A stretch of DNA of 57,813 nt from Selenomonas sp. ND2010. Lineage in GTDB: Bacteria; Bacillota; Negativicutes; Selenomonadales; Selenomonadaceae. Position 1 is the stretch's first letter. Each line of letters starts with the position of its first letter. The notes below the pieces were generated by a model. It saw only the letters and a list, made by a program, of their open reading frames with translations, did not search any database and had not been told where the DNA came from. The stretch lies in assembly GCF_000702005.1 (NCBI RefSeq), contig NZ_JNKI01000019.1:1-57813 (forward strand). Reading direction: 5' to 3'. Positions 1 to 9,110 of this stretch are shown one piece after another. A program made the translations under genes and the position numbers.

Positions 1-102
1 GGTACTACTCCCCTACAAACTGTAATTTGTAAAAAATACGTGGATAAATTCGTAGAAGCCTCCATAAGTTCGATTAATCCATCTAACTTATAGAGGCTTC
101 TA
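1..102 (-). repeat. Partial copy (C) of structured repeat, cut by window edge
   Basis: This is the hairpin-bearing end of the repeat seen in full at 6933-7559 and 23288-23928. Positions 12-28 carry the terminal repeat CCTACAAACTGTAATTT, followed by the conserved linker (29-52) and a hairpin at 53-102 with arms TAGAAGCCTCCATAAGTT and its near-complement. The bases before position 12 match the inside of the left terminal repeat of the second copy in reverse, so this copy is oriented opposite to it and continues beyond the window. Confidence 0.8.
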
Positions 103-151
103 TATCTGTGTCAATATAAAGGGAATTTCACAGTCCCAATAACATGCGATA

Positions 152-228
152 TGGTGCGATTGGTGAGAGTCGAACTCACGACCTGCCGCTTAGGAGGCGG
201 ACGCTCTATCCATCTGAGCTACAACCGC
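152..228 (-). tRNA. tRNA-Arg (anticodon CCU)
   Basis: Read on the minus strand the gene begins GCGGTTG at 228 and ends CAATCGC-A-CCA at 152, so a 7-bp acceptor stem (one G-T pair) closes and the CCA tail is encoded. The D-arm (GCTCAGATGGATAGAGC), a T-arm with GTTCGACTC and an anticodon loop CTCCTAA (anticodon CCT) are all present. It reads the AGG arginine codon. It lies just downstream of the cstA terminator and next to a repeat copy. Confidence 0.95.
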
Positions 229-284
229 AACAATATAATTTTAGCAGACCAAAGCCATATATGCAAGCTGTCCCCAGCGCAAAC

Positions 285-325
285 AAAAAATCCTCGAAGG
301 ACGCCTCGCAAACGTCCTCGAGGAT
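285..325 (-). terminator. Rho-independent terminator after cstA
   Basis: On the minus strand an inverted repeat (arms ATCCTCGAGGACG and CGTCCTTCGAGGAT with one bulge) is followed by TTTTTTG. It sits about 40 nt after the cstA stop codon and before the tRNA gene, so it most likely ends the cstA transcript. Confidence 0.8.
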
Positions 326-363
326 TTCACTTAGGGAATAAACAACAGGGTTAACAAAATCAA

Positions 364-2046
364 TTACCACTCCGTTTGTGGCGACTGTTCCTTGCCACAG
401 ATGAGCTCTTTGCCGCAATGCTTGACCACCAGCACGGCAAGCGTCATAAGTGCCAACGCCAATACCAGCTGCAGTCCATCGACCATAACGACAAAAGTAC
501 CTGCCTGAAGCTTCGTGACAATGCCCACCACGCTCATGACCAGCGCCGTCATGGTGACAATGAACATAAACGTCATCGGCACATAAAGCATCCAGCCTTT
601 GCGGCCAGTGGTACGTAAAAATACAGCCAACGAGATAAGCACCAGCGCGGAAAGCAGCTGATTGCCAGCGCCAAACAGCGGCCAAATATTCATATAGCCG
701 GCCTTACAGAGAAGGAAAGCCAACACCAGGGTAATTGTTGTAGAAAAATACGTATTCATGCAAAGGGAAGCTGCCGGCCCCGCGGTCTCCCCTTCACTGG
801 GGGTAAAGAGCTCCTGAAACGACATGCGGCCAATGCGCGCTACCGAATCAATCGTCGTCATCGCCAGCGCGGACACGCACATCGTAACCACACAGGTCGA
901 AACCGATACCGGCAGGCCAAACATCTGGAAAAAGCCGCCGACCGCATTGCCAAAGATCTGGAACGGTGTCCCCTTAGGCAGAACGCCATTTGACGCAGCA
1001 GCACAGGCAATGACCAACGCCACCACGCCCAGCAGCGACTCTACCAACATAGCACCATAACCTACGCAAAGCATATCGCGCTCGCTTTCCACCGCCTTGG
1101 ATGAAGTTCCCGACGAGACCAAGCTATGGAAGCCCGATACCGCACCACAAGCAATCGTGATAAACAGGATGGGGAACATCGATTGCCCATTGACTTCAAA
1201 ACCGACAAAAGCCGGCATGTTAAGGGTTGGATTGGCCACCAGCACACCAACTACGCCACCAAACACCATCCCCAGCAAGAGGAACGAAGACAGATAGTCG
1301 CGTGGCTCCATCAGCAGCCACATCGGCAATACCGAAGCGATAAAACAATACCCAAAGGTCACATAGCGCCAGGTATCCGCATCAAAGTAAAGCGGGCACT
1401 GCATGCCTGCGGCAAACATCGCTACCACCAATACAATCGCCACTGCGAACTTTACCGCCCCAGTCGGCTTAAAACGGCGAATATACTCGCCGAATCCCAT
1501 AGCCACGACGATATAAAGCATGGATATCGAAGCGGCCTGTGCACCAGCGACATTGAGGTCCCCGGTTTTCGTCATCCCCTGGAACGTATTGGCCAGAATA
1601 TCCGCAAACGCAGCGAGGACCAATAACGTAAAGAGCCAACAGAAGAGCAGGAACAGGCGGCGTCCCGTCTTGCCGACATACTGCTCAATCAGCATCCCCA
1701 TGGATTTGCCTTTATTCTTGACCGAAGCGTAAAGGGCGGTAAAATCCTGAACCGCACCGAAGAACACTCCGCCGACCAGCAGCCACAATAGCGCCGGCGC
1801 CCAGCCGAACATTGCCGCGATAATCGGGCCGGTCACCGGGCCTGCACCAGTAATCGACGAAAACTGATGCGAAAATACCGTAAACCGGGAAGCCGGCGCG
1901 TAATCCTGACCATCTTCGTACTGTACCGCCGGTGTCTTGGCCTTCGGATCGATTCCCCAAGTCTTGACCAGCCAACGTCCATAACCAGCATAAGCTGCCA
2001 CAAATACGACGATGGCAATCCCCACCAGAGTCAAACCATTCATCAT
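364..2046 (-). CDS. cstA: Carbon starvation protein CstA family peptide/pyruvate transporter
   Basis: A 560-residue, very hydrophobic inner-membrane protein with roughly 14-16 predicted membrane segments. The N-terminal half has the conserved CstA block (GAGPVTGPIIAAMFGWAPA, then FFGAVQDF), and the end matches the CstA C-terminal five-helix region (GAGNQLLSALVLISL). The family takes up peptides or pyruvate when carbon is short. It is shorter than the ~700-residue enterobacterial CstA, as is common in Firmicutes. I chose the ATG at 2046 because GAGGG lies just upstream; an upstream in-frame start has no ribosome site. It is monocistronic, with its own promoter, hairpin-rich leader and terminator. 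Confidence 0.9.
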   Translation of the reverse strand: MMNGLTLVGIAIVVFVAAYAGYGRWLVKTWGIDPKAKTPAVQYEDGQDYAPASRFTVFSHQFSSITGAGPVTGPIIAAMFGWAPALLWLLVGGVFFGAVQDFTALYASVKNKGKSMGMLIEQYVGKTGRRLFLLFCWLFTLLVLAAFADILANTFQGMTKTGDLNVAGAQAASISMLYIVVAMGFGEYIRRFKPTGAVKFAVAIVLVVAMFAAGMQCPLYFDADTWRYVTFGYCFIASVLPMWLLMEPRDYLSSFLLLGMVFGGVVGVLVANPTLNMPAFVGFEVNGQSMFPILFITIACGAVSGFHSLVSSGTSSKAVESERDMLCVGYGAMLVESLLGVVALVIACAAASNGVLPKGTPFQIFGNAVGGFFQMFGLPVSVSTCVVTMCVSALAMTTIDSVARIGRMSFQELFTPSEGETAGPAASLCMNTYFSTTITLVLAFLLCKAGYMNIWPLFGAGNQLLSALVLISLAVFLRTTGRKGWMLYVPMTFMFIVTMTALVMSVVGIVTKLQAGTFVVMVDGLQLVLALALMTLAVLVVKHCGKELICGKEQSPQTEW

Positions 2047-2074
2047 AATCCCTCTTTCTATAACACACAAATAA

Positions 2075-2106
2075 ATCCCGTCCGCATCGCAAGATGCAGA
2101 CGGGAT
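2075..2106 (-). promoter_or_regulatory. Terminator-like hairpin in the cstA leader
   Basis: The minus-strand leader ends in a strong hairpin (arms ATCCCGTCTGCATC and GATGCGGACGGGAT, TTGC loop, one mismatch) followed by TTTATTTG, 28 nt before the cstA start. Upstream in the same leader are smaller hairpins (ACATTTC-ATAA-GAAATGT at 2169-2186 and TTTGTAT/ATACAAA near 2109-2134). The position between promoter and ribosome site suggests attenuation; it matches no riboswitch I recognise. Confidence 0.55.
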
Positions 2107-2186
2107 ACATTTGTATTTCGGTCAAGATACAAAATCACAATCCACGTTCATTGCGCCATTGCAATCGGACATTTCTTATGAAATGT

Positions 2187-2215
2187 ATCTTAACACCATC
2201 TATTTTATGTGTCAA
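2187..2215 (-). promoter_or_regulatory. Sigma70-type promoter for cstA
   Basis: Minus-strand TTGACA (2215-2210), a 17-bp spacer and TAAGAT (2192-2187) make a near-consensus promoter. It predicts a transcript start near 2180 and a leader of about 135 nt before cstA. Confidence 0.7.
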
Positions 2216-2263
2216 CTTGTAAACCTTAAGAAGTAATTTTCTAAATAGTATTAACTTTTGTCC

Positions 2264-3367
2264 TTACTCCGCAGACTTTTCTTTTTGCTCACGCTGGCGG
2301 GCCTTAGCCGCTTTCCATGCCCAAACACAGCGAATGCCCGGATGCATGTGGGGCAGAACAAAACAACGACTGCAGGACACACAGATTGATTTTTCTGCGC
2401 CGGCCAAGGACTTCGTCAAGAAATCCGGCTCAGCAATCAGGGCCCGCCCCAGCGATACGGCATCCAAACCACTTGCCAGAACCTTTTCCATGTCCGCCAG
2501 CGAACGAACGCCACCGACTAAACTCATGGGCTGCTGCGGAACTAACTTCTTAAGGCAGGCTGCCTCTTCCAGATAGTAGAGCGTCGCCGTCTTCGGCTGA
2601 TTGATAAAGTCTACCCCGGAGAGTTCTACCAGTTCCACGCCCAGCTCCTGACAGCGATTCAAGATCCAGACCATGTCGTCATGATAGCCTGCCGCATCCT
2701 CATGCTTCGTATCGAGGTTGATTTTTATCAGCACAGGGAAAGACTCCCCACAAACCTCCTTGATGCCGCGAATGATGTTTTCCGTCATGCGGAAGCGATT
2801 TTCAACACTGCCGCCATACGCATCCGTGCGCTGATTAAACGTCGGGTCAATAAAACGCGACAAGAGATAGGAATGGGCCGCATGAAGCTGGACGCCATCC
2901 ACGCCTGCAGACTGCAGGCGTCTAGCCGCATCCACAAAACACTGCTCGATATGATGGATTTCCTCAACGGTCAGTGCTCTAGCCTGCCGGTCTTTTTTCA
3001 ACGGCCGAGCTACAACATCTGCCAAATCCTCATTATCGATGGCCCGGGGGCCAGCATGCGAAATCTGGGGGATGAATTTTGCCCCTTCGCGATGCGCAAT
3101 TTCCACCGCCCGACGGAATTGGTCCGTATAACAATCCTCATAGATGTTTACCTGCTCAGGATTAGCCCTGCCCAGCTCATCCACACAACAGTGTCCCGTG
3201 ATAATCGTGCCCACATGATTCTTGGCCAAAGTATCGTACATCGCATACTCGGCTTCCGTCATATACCCCTCAGGACTAGCCAGGAAACTGTGCACAGCCG
3301 AACGAATTACCCGGTTCTTTAGCTGAATATTCGCGAGTTCCAGTGGAACTTCAAATCTGGTACTCAT
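2264..3367 (-). CDS. OYE-family NADH:flavin oxidoreductase
   Basis: A 367-residue single-domain TIM-barrel FMN enzyme. The family signature QLHAAHSYLLSRFIDP followed by NQRTDAYGGS is clear, as is QISHAGP in the substrate pocket. The C terminus has CVSCSRC and a further Cys about 12 residues on, the iron-sulphur pattern of 2,4-dienoyl-CoA reductase-like proteins, yet the FAD/NAD domain of those long proteins is absent. The ATG at 3367 is preceded by a perfect AGGAGG, so the 25 in-frame residues upstream are not coding. The substrate is unknown; reduction of an activated C=C bond is likely. It stands alone between murA and cstA. Confidence 0.85.
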   Translation of the reverse strand: MSTRFEVPLELANIQLKNRVIRSAVHSFLASPEGYMTEAEYAMYDTLAKNHVGTIITGHCCVDELGRANPEQVNIYEDCYTDQFRRAVEIAHREGAKFIPQISHAGPRAIDNEDLADVVARPLKKDRQARALTVEEIHHIEQCFVDAARRLQSAGVDGVQLHAAHSYLLSRFIDPTFNQRTDAYGGSVENRFRMTENIIRGIKEVCGESFPVLIKINLDTKHEDAAGYHDDMVWILNRCQELGVELVELSGVDFINQPKTATLYYLEEAACLKKLVPQQPMSLVGGVRSLADMEKVLASGLDAVSLGRALIAEPDFLTKSLAGAEKSICVSCSRCFVLPHMHPGIRCVWAWKAAKARQREQKEKSAE

Positions 3368-3428
3368 AAAATGCCTCCTGTAATACACAATTACATAAGT
3401 TTTTTCTAAACGCAAAAGTATAAAAATA

Positions 3429-3455
3429 GTGTTGGATGCCAAGCATCCAACACTT
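3429..3455 (-). terminator. Rho-independent terminator after murA
   Basis: A perfect 12-bp inverted repeat (AGTGTTGGATGC, 3-nt loop, complement) lies 17 nt after the murA stop and is followed on the minus strand by ATTTTTAT. Confidence 0.75.
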
Positions 3456-3471
3456 GATAACCAAAGATAAC

Positions 3472-4737
3472 TTACTGATCGACGCGGCAGATATCTGCGC
3501 CAAGCCCTACGAGCTTTTCTACGAGATTATCATAGCCGCGGTCAATATGGTGGATATACCCCACCTGCGTCTCGCCTTCAGCAACGAGACCCGCTAATAC
3601 CATAGCGGCACCAGCACGCAAATCGGTTGCCTTCACCTGGCACCCCATCAGCGTTTCCACCCCTTCGACAACCGACGTACGGCCATCGATCTTGATGTTT
3701 GCGCCCATGCGTTTGAGCTCGTCCACATGCATGAAACGGTTCTCAAAGACCGTTTCCGTCACCAGACCAGAACCTTCCGATACGGTGAGCAATGCCATGA
3801 ACTGTGCCTGCATATCCGTCGGGAATCCCGGATACGGCATCGTCTTGATATCCACTGCCTTCGTACGCTTATCGCAGGCTACCCGGATGCCATTGACATC
3901 CTCTTCAATCGTTACGCCAGCTTCTTTGAGCTTCGCGATAACCGGCTTTAAATGCTCACTGATGGCATTTTCAATATAGACATCGCCCTTCGTCATCGCC
4001 GCGGCAACCATGTAGGTACCAGCCTCGATGCGGTCTGGGATAATGGTATAATCACATCCCATGAGTTTTGGCACACCGTCAATCTTAATGACGTTGGTTC
4101 CTGCGCCACGGATTTTTGCCCCCATGACGTTAAGGTAATTGGCCAAATCCACGATTTCCGGCTCTTGCGCCGGGTTCTCCAAGATGGTCTGGCCTTCCGC
4201 CATCGAAGCGGCCATCAAGATATTTTCCGTAGCACCAACACTGGGGAAATCCAGATAGATTTTTGCGCCCTTGAGGCCTTCCGGTGCCTTAGCTTCAATA
4301 AAGCCATGACCGATATTGATTTCCGCTCCGAGCGCCTCAAACCCCTTGAGATGCAGATCGATGGGGCGCGTGCCAATAGCACAGCCGCCCGGCAGTGAAA
4401 TCTTCGCCTGACCGCAGCGCGCCAAGAGCGGCCCCATAATCAGGAACGAGGCCCGCATCTTGCGCACCAAGTCATAGGGAGCCTCGCAGCTGCCAATAAC
4501 GGTACTATCAACTTTCAACTGATGTTTGGACGAATCGAATTCCGCTTTGACACCAAGTTTTTTCAATACTTCCGTAATCGTATGAACATCTTCCAGTGCC
4601 GGCACTTCATCGAGCAGGCTTGGGGAATCCTGACCAAGCAGTGTCGCCGCAATAATCGGCAGGACAGCATTTTTGGCTCCGCTGATTTTAACCCGGCCTT
4701 CCAGTCGGTTACCCCCATGTATAATCAACTTTTCCAT
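3472..4737 (-). CDS. murA: UDP-N-acetylglucosamine 1-carboxyvinyltransferase
   Basis: A 421-residue cytoplasmic enzyme that adds enolpyruvate from PEP to UDP-GlcNAc, the first committed step of peptidoglycan synthesis. Lys22 (ISGAKN) and the catalytic Cys119 in GGCAIGTRP, the residue attacked by fosfomycin, are present, and the length is standard. The start at 4737 has GGAGG about 12 nt upstream. It lies upstream of the OYE gene and is closed by its own terminator. Firmicutes often have two paralogues (murA and murZ); which one this is cannot be told from sequence alone. Confidence 0.95.
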   Translation of the reverse strand: MEKLIIHGGNRLEGRVKISGAKNAVLPIIAATLLGQDSPSLLDEVPALEDVHTITEVLKKLGVKAEFDSSKHQLKVDSTVIGSCEAPYDLVRKMRASFLIMGPLLARCGQAKISLPGGCAIGTRPIDLHLKGFEALGAEINIGHGFIEAKAPEGLKGAKIYLDFPSVGATENILMAASMAEGQTILENPAQEPEIVDLANYLNVMGAKIRGAGTNVIKIDGVPKLMGCDYTIIPDRIEAGTYMVAAAMTKGDVYIENAISEHLKPVIAKLKEAGVTIEEDVNGIRVACDKRTKAVDIKTMPYPGFPTDMQAQFMALLTVSEGSGLVTETVFENRFMHVDELKRMGANIKIDGRTSVVEGVETLMGCQVKATDLRAGAAMVLAGLVAEGETQVGYIHHIDRGYDNLVEKLVGLGADICRVDQ

Positions 4738-4826
4738 TAAGTTCGTTATCCTCCTATAGTCATGCTTTTTTTAAAGCATCAACACATAGTTTACCATCAT
4801 ATCGGCTCTATGACAATAGTATCGCG

Positions 4827-6797
4827 TTACTTTCTCTCAATTTGAAGCGTCGAATGCACGACATTTTCGATAATATACTTCGTCGCATATCTCGCCTTGC
4901 CCGTCTGGCGTTTTGCCCGCTCTCCTAAAAGATCTACTTTGTGTTCCTTATTCTTCATGCGCTCCTGGGTCTCGCGCAGGATGCGGCGCTGCTCACGCGG
5001 CGTCAATTGTTTCTGCACCTGGCTCGGCGAAATAATGATTTCATTGTTGCGGCCGCTCTCCTGCAGCTTCTTCAGCTTGTCCGCAGTAGTCTGTTTCGCT
5101 TCCTCTTCGTTGACGACATCCACCCCGGACTGCTGGAGCACCATCAGGGCCGTTGCCGGGACCAGTCCACCACCGCGGATATCGAGGTTTAACGTCCCCG
5201 AATGCTGGTTTTCCGGAATCGTATACGGGATGACCACGGTTTCCTTCGGACGGCGGTACGGCTTGATGGTCGTAGTAAAACGTACCGTCTCGCCCGGTTT
5301 TACCGTCTTTTTATCCGGGACGGCCGAAATCAGCGAAGCTGTCCGACGCTCAGCTTCCACATCGATATTTACCTGCACGTCGAGAATATCCGATTCCTGT
5401 TCCTTATTGGCCGTAATGATATTCATCGCCTGCATGAGCTCAGCCATTGAAATCTGCCCTACATCCGTTGCATTGTAGAACATGTTCTTGCGCTCGATTT
5501 TCCCCTCTGGCACGGCATTGGTGCGGATGGTAAATCCGACCTCAGCCGTGCCAGCGCTGACATCATCGGCCGTCTTGCTAAGAGCTGCATAGGCAATGCC
5601 GCCACTTACCTGGGACAGGAAATCCTCGTCATAGGCGATACGGGCACCATATTCATCCACGCGTCCCAGCGATTTATCGGTAACCTTAACCTTAATGGGC
5701 ACCACCATGGGGAAAGATCCCAGGACACCGCCGATTCCCGTTGCTCGGTCCTGATTGATACGGCCGATGATATTGCCGATATTGGCAATCTTCATGCCGT
5801 TGCTCTGTCCGCTGATGGTTCCCACTACCTTGGCATCAGTCATAAAATAATTGACATTGCCGCGATGGAGGAACGGATGCCCAAAGCCCAGCACTTTTTT
5901 TCCATCGACAGCCGTTACCGTCCCCGTTGCCCCAATGGCAAAATCACCATAAGCCACAGCAACGCCGACAGCCTGACCAGGTTTCAACGTCGCGTCATAT
6001 ACTGTCTTATGAGCCTCGGCAGCCGAAGGCGCTCCCATAGGCAAAAATTCCATCGTGCCCTTCGGGTCTAACTGCTGTTTGAGGAAATCCAAGCTCGCCT
6101 GGTTGAATCCAGCAAAATACATGACGGTTTTGGGTACCGCTTTATCGGCTGCATCCTTAGCCACTGGCTTACTTTCCTCTTTGGGCTTTTCGGCCTTTTC
6201 TTTATCGGCCTTTACCGCTTCGATGGCACGGGCAATGAGTTCATCGCCATAAACCTTGCCGTCCTTCTTCGCAGCCCGCTCCTTGGCCAGCTTTTCTTTC
6301 TCCGCCTTTTTCTTAGCGGCCAACTCTGCCGCCTTCTTGAGATCAATCGAATGCAGACGAGTCTTGTTTTTGCGATCCGGCATCTTCCAAATCGGTGTCA
6401 TCCGATCAATCGGCGTGATAAAGAACGTATACGGCGTCATTTCCTTAATGCCTGCCGCTACTGCGCCGATTAGATAGCCGTCAACATACACGGGGCTTCC
6501 GCTCATTCCCTGTAAAATACCACCGGTCTGAGCAACGACCGGGCCCGACGCCTTAGCCATAATCATCGGCTCAGAGCCCTTGCCATTATCTACCGTGCCA
6601 ACGATATCGACTTGAAAGTCCCGAAGCTGCCCCGAACTGTCGATAACGGTATACGCCGTACCCGTCATCCCCTCTTTGACCTGATCATGCGTCATAATAG
6701 GGTCCATCGCCATACTGGGCGCAATCTGAGCCGACCAAAACGTCATGGCCAAACCCGCTGCCACCAGCTTCTTTATATAAGTGCGCAAAAGTTTCAC
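4827..6797 (-). CDS. SpoIVB peptidase S55 domain protein, exported
   Basis: A 656-residue protein with a signal peptide (cleavage near residue 30). The serine-protease-like motif GMSGSP is at 97-102 and a GFGHPF block with the candidate catalytic His is at 305-310, so Ser precedes His. That is the reverse of SpoIVB itself, where the Ser motif lies near the C terminus, but usual for long S55 relatives of non-sporulating bacteria. Residues 152-215 are a Lys/Glu/Ala-rich insertion. The C-terminal part has an Ig-like stretch and a basic tail. The target is unknown; nothing nearby is a sporulation gene. Peptidase activity is inferred only. Confidence 0.75.
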   Translation of the reverse strand: MKLLRTYIKKLVAAGLAMTFWSAQIAPSMAMDPIMTHDQVKEGMTGTAYTVIDSSGQLRDFQVDIVGTVDNGKGSEPMIMAKASGPVVAQTGGILQGMSGSPVYVDGYLIGAVAAGIKEMTPYTFFITPIDRMTPIWKMPDRKNKTRLHSIDLKKAAELAAKKKAEKEKLAKERAAKKDGKVYGDELIARAIEAVKADKEKAEKPKEESKPVAKDAADKAVPKTVMYFAGFNQASLDFLKQQLDPKGTMEFLPMGAPSAAEAHKTVYDATLKPGQAVGVAVAYGDFAIGATGTVTAVDGKKVLGFGHPFLHRGNVNYFMTDAKVVGTISGQSNGMKIANIGNIIGRINQDRATGIGGVLGSFPMVVPIKVKVTDKSLGRVDEYGARIAYDEDFLSQVSGGIAYAALSKTADDVSAGTAEVGFTIRTNAVPEGKIERKNMFYNATDVGQISMAELMQAMNIITANKEQESDILDVQVNIDVEAERRTASLISAVPDKKTVKPGETVRFTTTIKPYRRPKETVVIPYTIPENQHSGTLNLDIRGGGLVPATALMVLQQSGVDVVNEEEAKQTTADKLKKLQESGRNNEIIISPSQVQKQLTPREQRRILRETQERMKNKEHKVDLLGERAKRQTGKARYATKYIIENVVHSTLQIERK

Positions 6798-6932
6798 CTC
6801 ATTTTACCATCTAAAAATCCGTTATCTATTTATTATAACGCCATTATTCTATATTTGCCATAGGCAAATTTCCGGCAACAATGGCCGCAGTACCAACGAT
6901 CCGCACGGCAATATTTCGATTGACATAAACGA

Positions 6933-7559
6933 TAGAAGCCTCCATAAGATTGATTCATCTACCTTATGGAGGCTTCTATGAATTTATCCACGCACTTTTT
7001 ACAAATTACAGTTTGCAGGGAAGTAGCGAGTTTGTATTCGAGGCAAATCGCCGGCGGCGGGGGCCCCAGTACCAACGCTCCACCGGTGACAACCCGCTAC
7101 AAGAAATTTTTGCCTTTTAATCAAGAGTTGGAAAACAGTTAAACGCGCTTCGCTTGGACGAAACTGCTTTTCCAACGAGAACGCAGGCAAAAATTTCTTG
7201 CTTCACGCGGAACGTCAAGGCTACGCTTATGGTACTGGGGCCCCCGCCGCCTCGGTTAGAGCCGGCACGAATTACTGCGCCCTCGGAGGGGGGAGCCCTG
7301 CGAAACTTGCCACAGACTCAGCCGCCGCTAGGGGCAGTGCCATAAACGAAGCGTTTGATGTTTTTCGTGAAGAACGAAATTTTTATCCTCACCGTTCGTC
7401 GAAAAATTGCTACCGTTCAAGCGAAGCGCGTTTTGCAACTTTTTCGATGCTTAATTAAAGATAAAAATTTCGTTTAGAAAAACATCTCCCGCGTAGTGTT
7501 GGCACTGCCCCTAGCGGCGGCGAAGAGCTGCTTCGAATGAGACCTGCAAACTGTAATTT
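6933..7559. repeat. Structured quasi-palindromic repeat, full copy A
   Basis: A non-coding element of about 627 bp. Order: terminal hairpin (6933-6978), 24-bp linker, terminal repeat AAATTACAGTTTGCAGG (7003-7019), hairpin arm 1 (7053-7251), hairpin arm 2 (7321-7521) and the inverted terminal repeat (7543-7559). Each arm is closed by a perfect 22-bp GC-rich stem and contains nested inverted repeats (7101-7115 with 7185-7199; 7127-7140 with 7162-7176; 7357-7366 with 7477-7486). The two apical loops (7141-7160 and 7414-7433) are complementary at 19 of 20 positions. Short reading frames inside it are not credible genes. Confidence 0.9.
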
Positions 7560-7580
7560 CATAGCCCCTTCTTTACGCTT

Positions 7581-9056
7581 TTATTTATGTTGAAGGATAA
7601 GCGCACTCCCCACATAGCGCTCACTGCCATCGGACGGCGAATTCTGTACCACACCACCGACGACCAGTTCGCTGGAACCACCGCCATCCAAATTGATGGC
7701 ATCGCGGGCCCCCATCTTCACCAAAAGCTTCGCCCAATCCGTCAGCGTAAGCCCATGACTGCTGGCCTGACGGCCATCCACCACGCCAAAGAGGTAGTTG
7801 CCATTCTTGAGCACGGCCACGGCACTGCGCGGAGCACGGCCATAGCGGATATCGCCGGGGAACTCCTCCTCACCAGCAGTCACATTGACCTGTCCGTTTG
7901 CCACCAGTCGTGGGCCAGCCCCCATGATTTGCGCAGCCTGATTCCATTTGGCTCCCAAATCCTCTTTGACCACGGCCCGGTCACCGACCTGTGCCCCTTC
8001 AAAAGCATCCGCTGCCGTTCCATGAACGGAAATCACATACCCATTTTTCGGGATGATAGAATTTCCCGTCTGGATGTGCGTAATGCGGCCATCCTGCACG
8101 GTGTATTCCTTGCCATACTCATTCGTACGCGTGCGGCTGCCATACCATTTGTTGTAGATAATGAGATTATTGGCTCCACGTTCGGCATCCACTCCAGATA
8201 CCGGCTGCGTCACATCTCCCAGCGTCACCATCCCACTGTAAGACACCTTGCCAAAAAATGGCGTTCCGTTTGGCAGGATACCGATTGCGGAACGATCGAA
8301 ATACGTAGTCCCTGCCACTACCCCATCGATTTTAACAATGCCGATCATATCGCCATTGCCAGCAAAATAGGTAGCATTTACCGCCGCTACGGCATCCGTC
8401 ATATCCGACATGCCGCTAGTCCGCTGCAGCCCCGGCACCTGCCCTTTCGCAAGCACGGGTTTCATCGTATAGAGGTCCTTATCCGCCTCCACAAAATACG
8501 CCGTCACCTTGCCGACATCATCCCAATAGATATACTGCCGCTTGGCTATTCCGGGTGCGGCCAGCTCCGTATAGAGACCGTCAAAATTCAGCGGCAAAAT
8601 ATTGCCATTACCGCTGCCGGCCGGCTTTGTCTGTTCCTTATTGCTTTTCGCCGCCGGTTTCTTTACGGCATTCTTCGGCAGGAAATCCACATAGACTCTG
8701 GCTGGATTATCGAGTTTCCCCACCTTATAGGCCAGTCCTTCTTTAAAGCGCACCTTGACCAAAACGTGACCGTTAAGCGTCGTGTACTTCACAGACTCGA
8801 TGCGGCTACTGTGGAAAGGCTTTTTCACAAACCCCTTTTCCGTTGCATCATGGAAATCAAACGTGATTTCACGGCCATCTTCTGCCGCCTTCACGGTGTA
8901 ATTGGGCATCGCAGACCAATCAAACACCACGCGATCATGTTCTTCACCGCTGTGATAGCGCACCGATGTCAAATCCGCCGCTGCGGCCATCGTTACAGCC
9001 TGCAGGGAAAATACTGCTGTCAGCAGTGTCGTCGAAATCTTTCGTTTTAAATCCAT
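7581..9056 (-). CDS. AMIN-like + phosphodiester glycosidase (NAGPA/DUF2233) protein
   Basis: A 491-residue exported protein. After the signal peptide (about 1-27, ending AAAA) comes a beta-rich AMIN-like domain (about 30-120), which in other proteins targets to peptidoglycan, then a linker rich in Lys/Pro. The C-terminal half is a phosphodiester glycosidase domain with the family hallmark NLDGGGSSELV at about 455-465. The family removes sugar from phosphodiester-linked glycans; the substrate here is probably a cell-wall or surface glycan (inference). The ATG at 9056 has GGGAGG upstream, which rules out a longer start at 9089. It follows the flagellar operon terminator. Confidence 0.82.
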   Translation of the reverse strand: MDLKRKISTTLLTAVFSLQAVTMAAAADLTSVRYHSGEEHDRVVFDWSAMPNYTVKAAEDGREITFDFHDATEKGFVKKPFHSSRIESVKYTTLNGHVLVKVRFKEGLAYKVGKLDNPARVYVDFLPKNAVKKPAAKSNKEQTKPAGSGNGNILPLNFDGLYTELAAPGIAKRQYIYWDDVGKVTAYFVEADKDLYTMKPVLAKGQVPGLQRTSGMSDMTDAVAAVNATYFAGNGDMIGIVKIDGVVAGTTYFDRSAIGILPNGTPFFGKVSYSGMVTLGDVTQPVSGVDAERGANNLIIYNKWYGSRTRTNEYGKEYTVQDGRITHIQTGNSIIPKNGYVISVHGTAADAFEGAQVGDRAVVKEDLGAKWNQAAQIMGAGPRLVANGQVNVTAGEEEFPGDIRYGRAPRSAVAVLKNGNYLFGVVDGRQASSHGLTLTDWAKLLVKMGARDAINLDGGGSSELVVGGVVQNSPSDGSERYVGSALILQHK

Positions 9057-9072
9057 AATGAATAAACCTCCC

Positions 9073-9102
9073 AAAAAAGCCTTCCTCAAAGAGGAAGGCT
9101 TT
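9073..9102 (-). terminator. Rho-independent terminator of the flagellar rod/ring operon
   Basis: A perfect 12-bp inverted repeat (AAAGCCTTCCTC, 3-nt loop, complement) lies just after the flgJ stop and is followed by TTTTTT on the minus strand. It separates the flagellar operon from the glycosidase gene. Confidence 0.85.
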
Positions 9103-9110
9103 GTCCGATT

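Noticed and set aside
7154-7458. Short reading frames inside the repeats (also 23260-23744)
   Set aside because: They run across hairpin arms, are the same in both copies only because the DNA is repeated, and the indels between copies break them. The DNA structure explains the conservation better.
7587-9050. Long plus-strand reading frame opposite the phosphodiester glycosidase gene
   Set aside because: It is exactly antisense to a gene with signal peptide and family motifs, has no ribosome site and is rich in His/Arg/Ile as shadow frames are.
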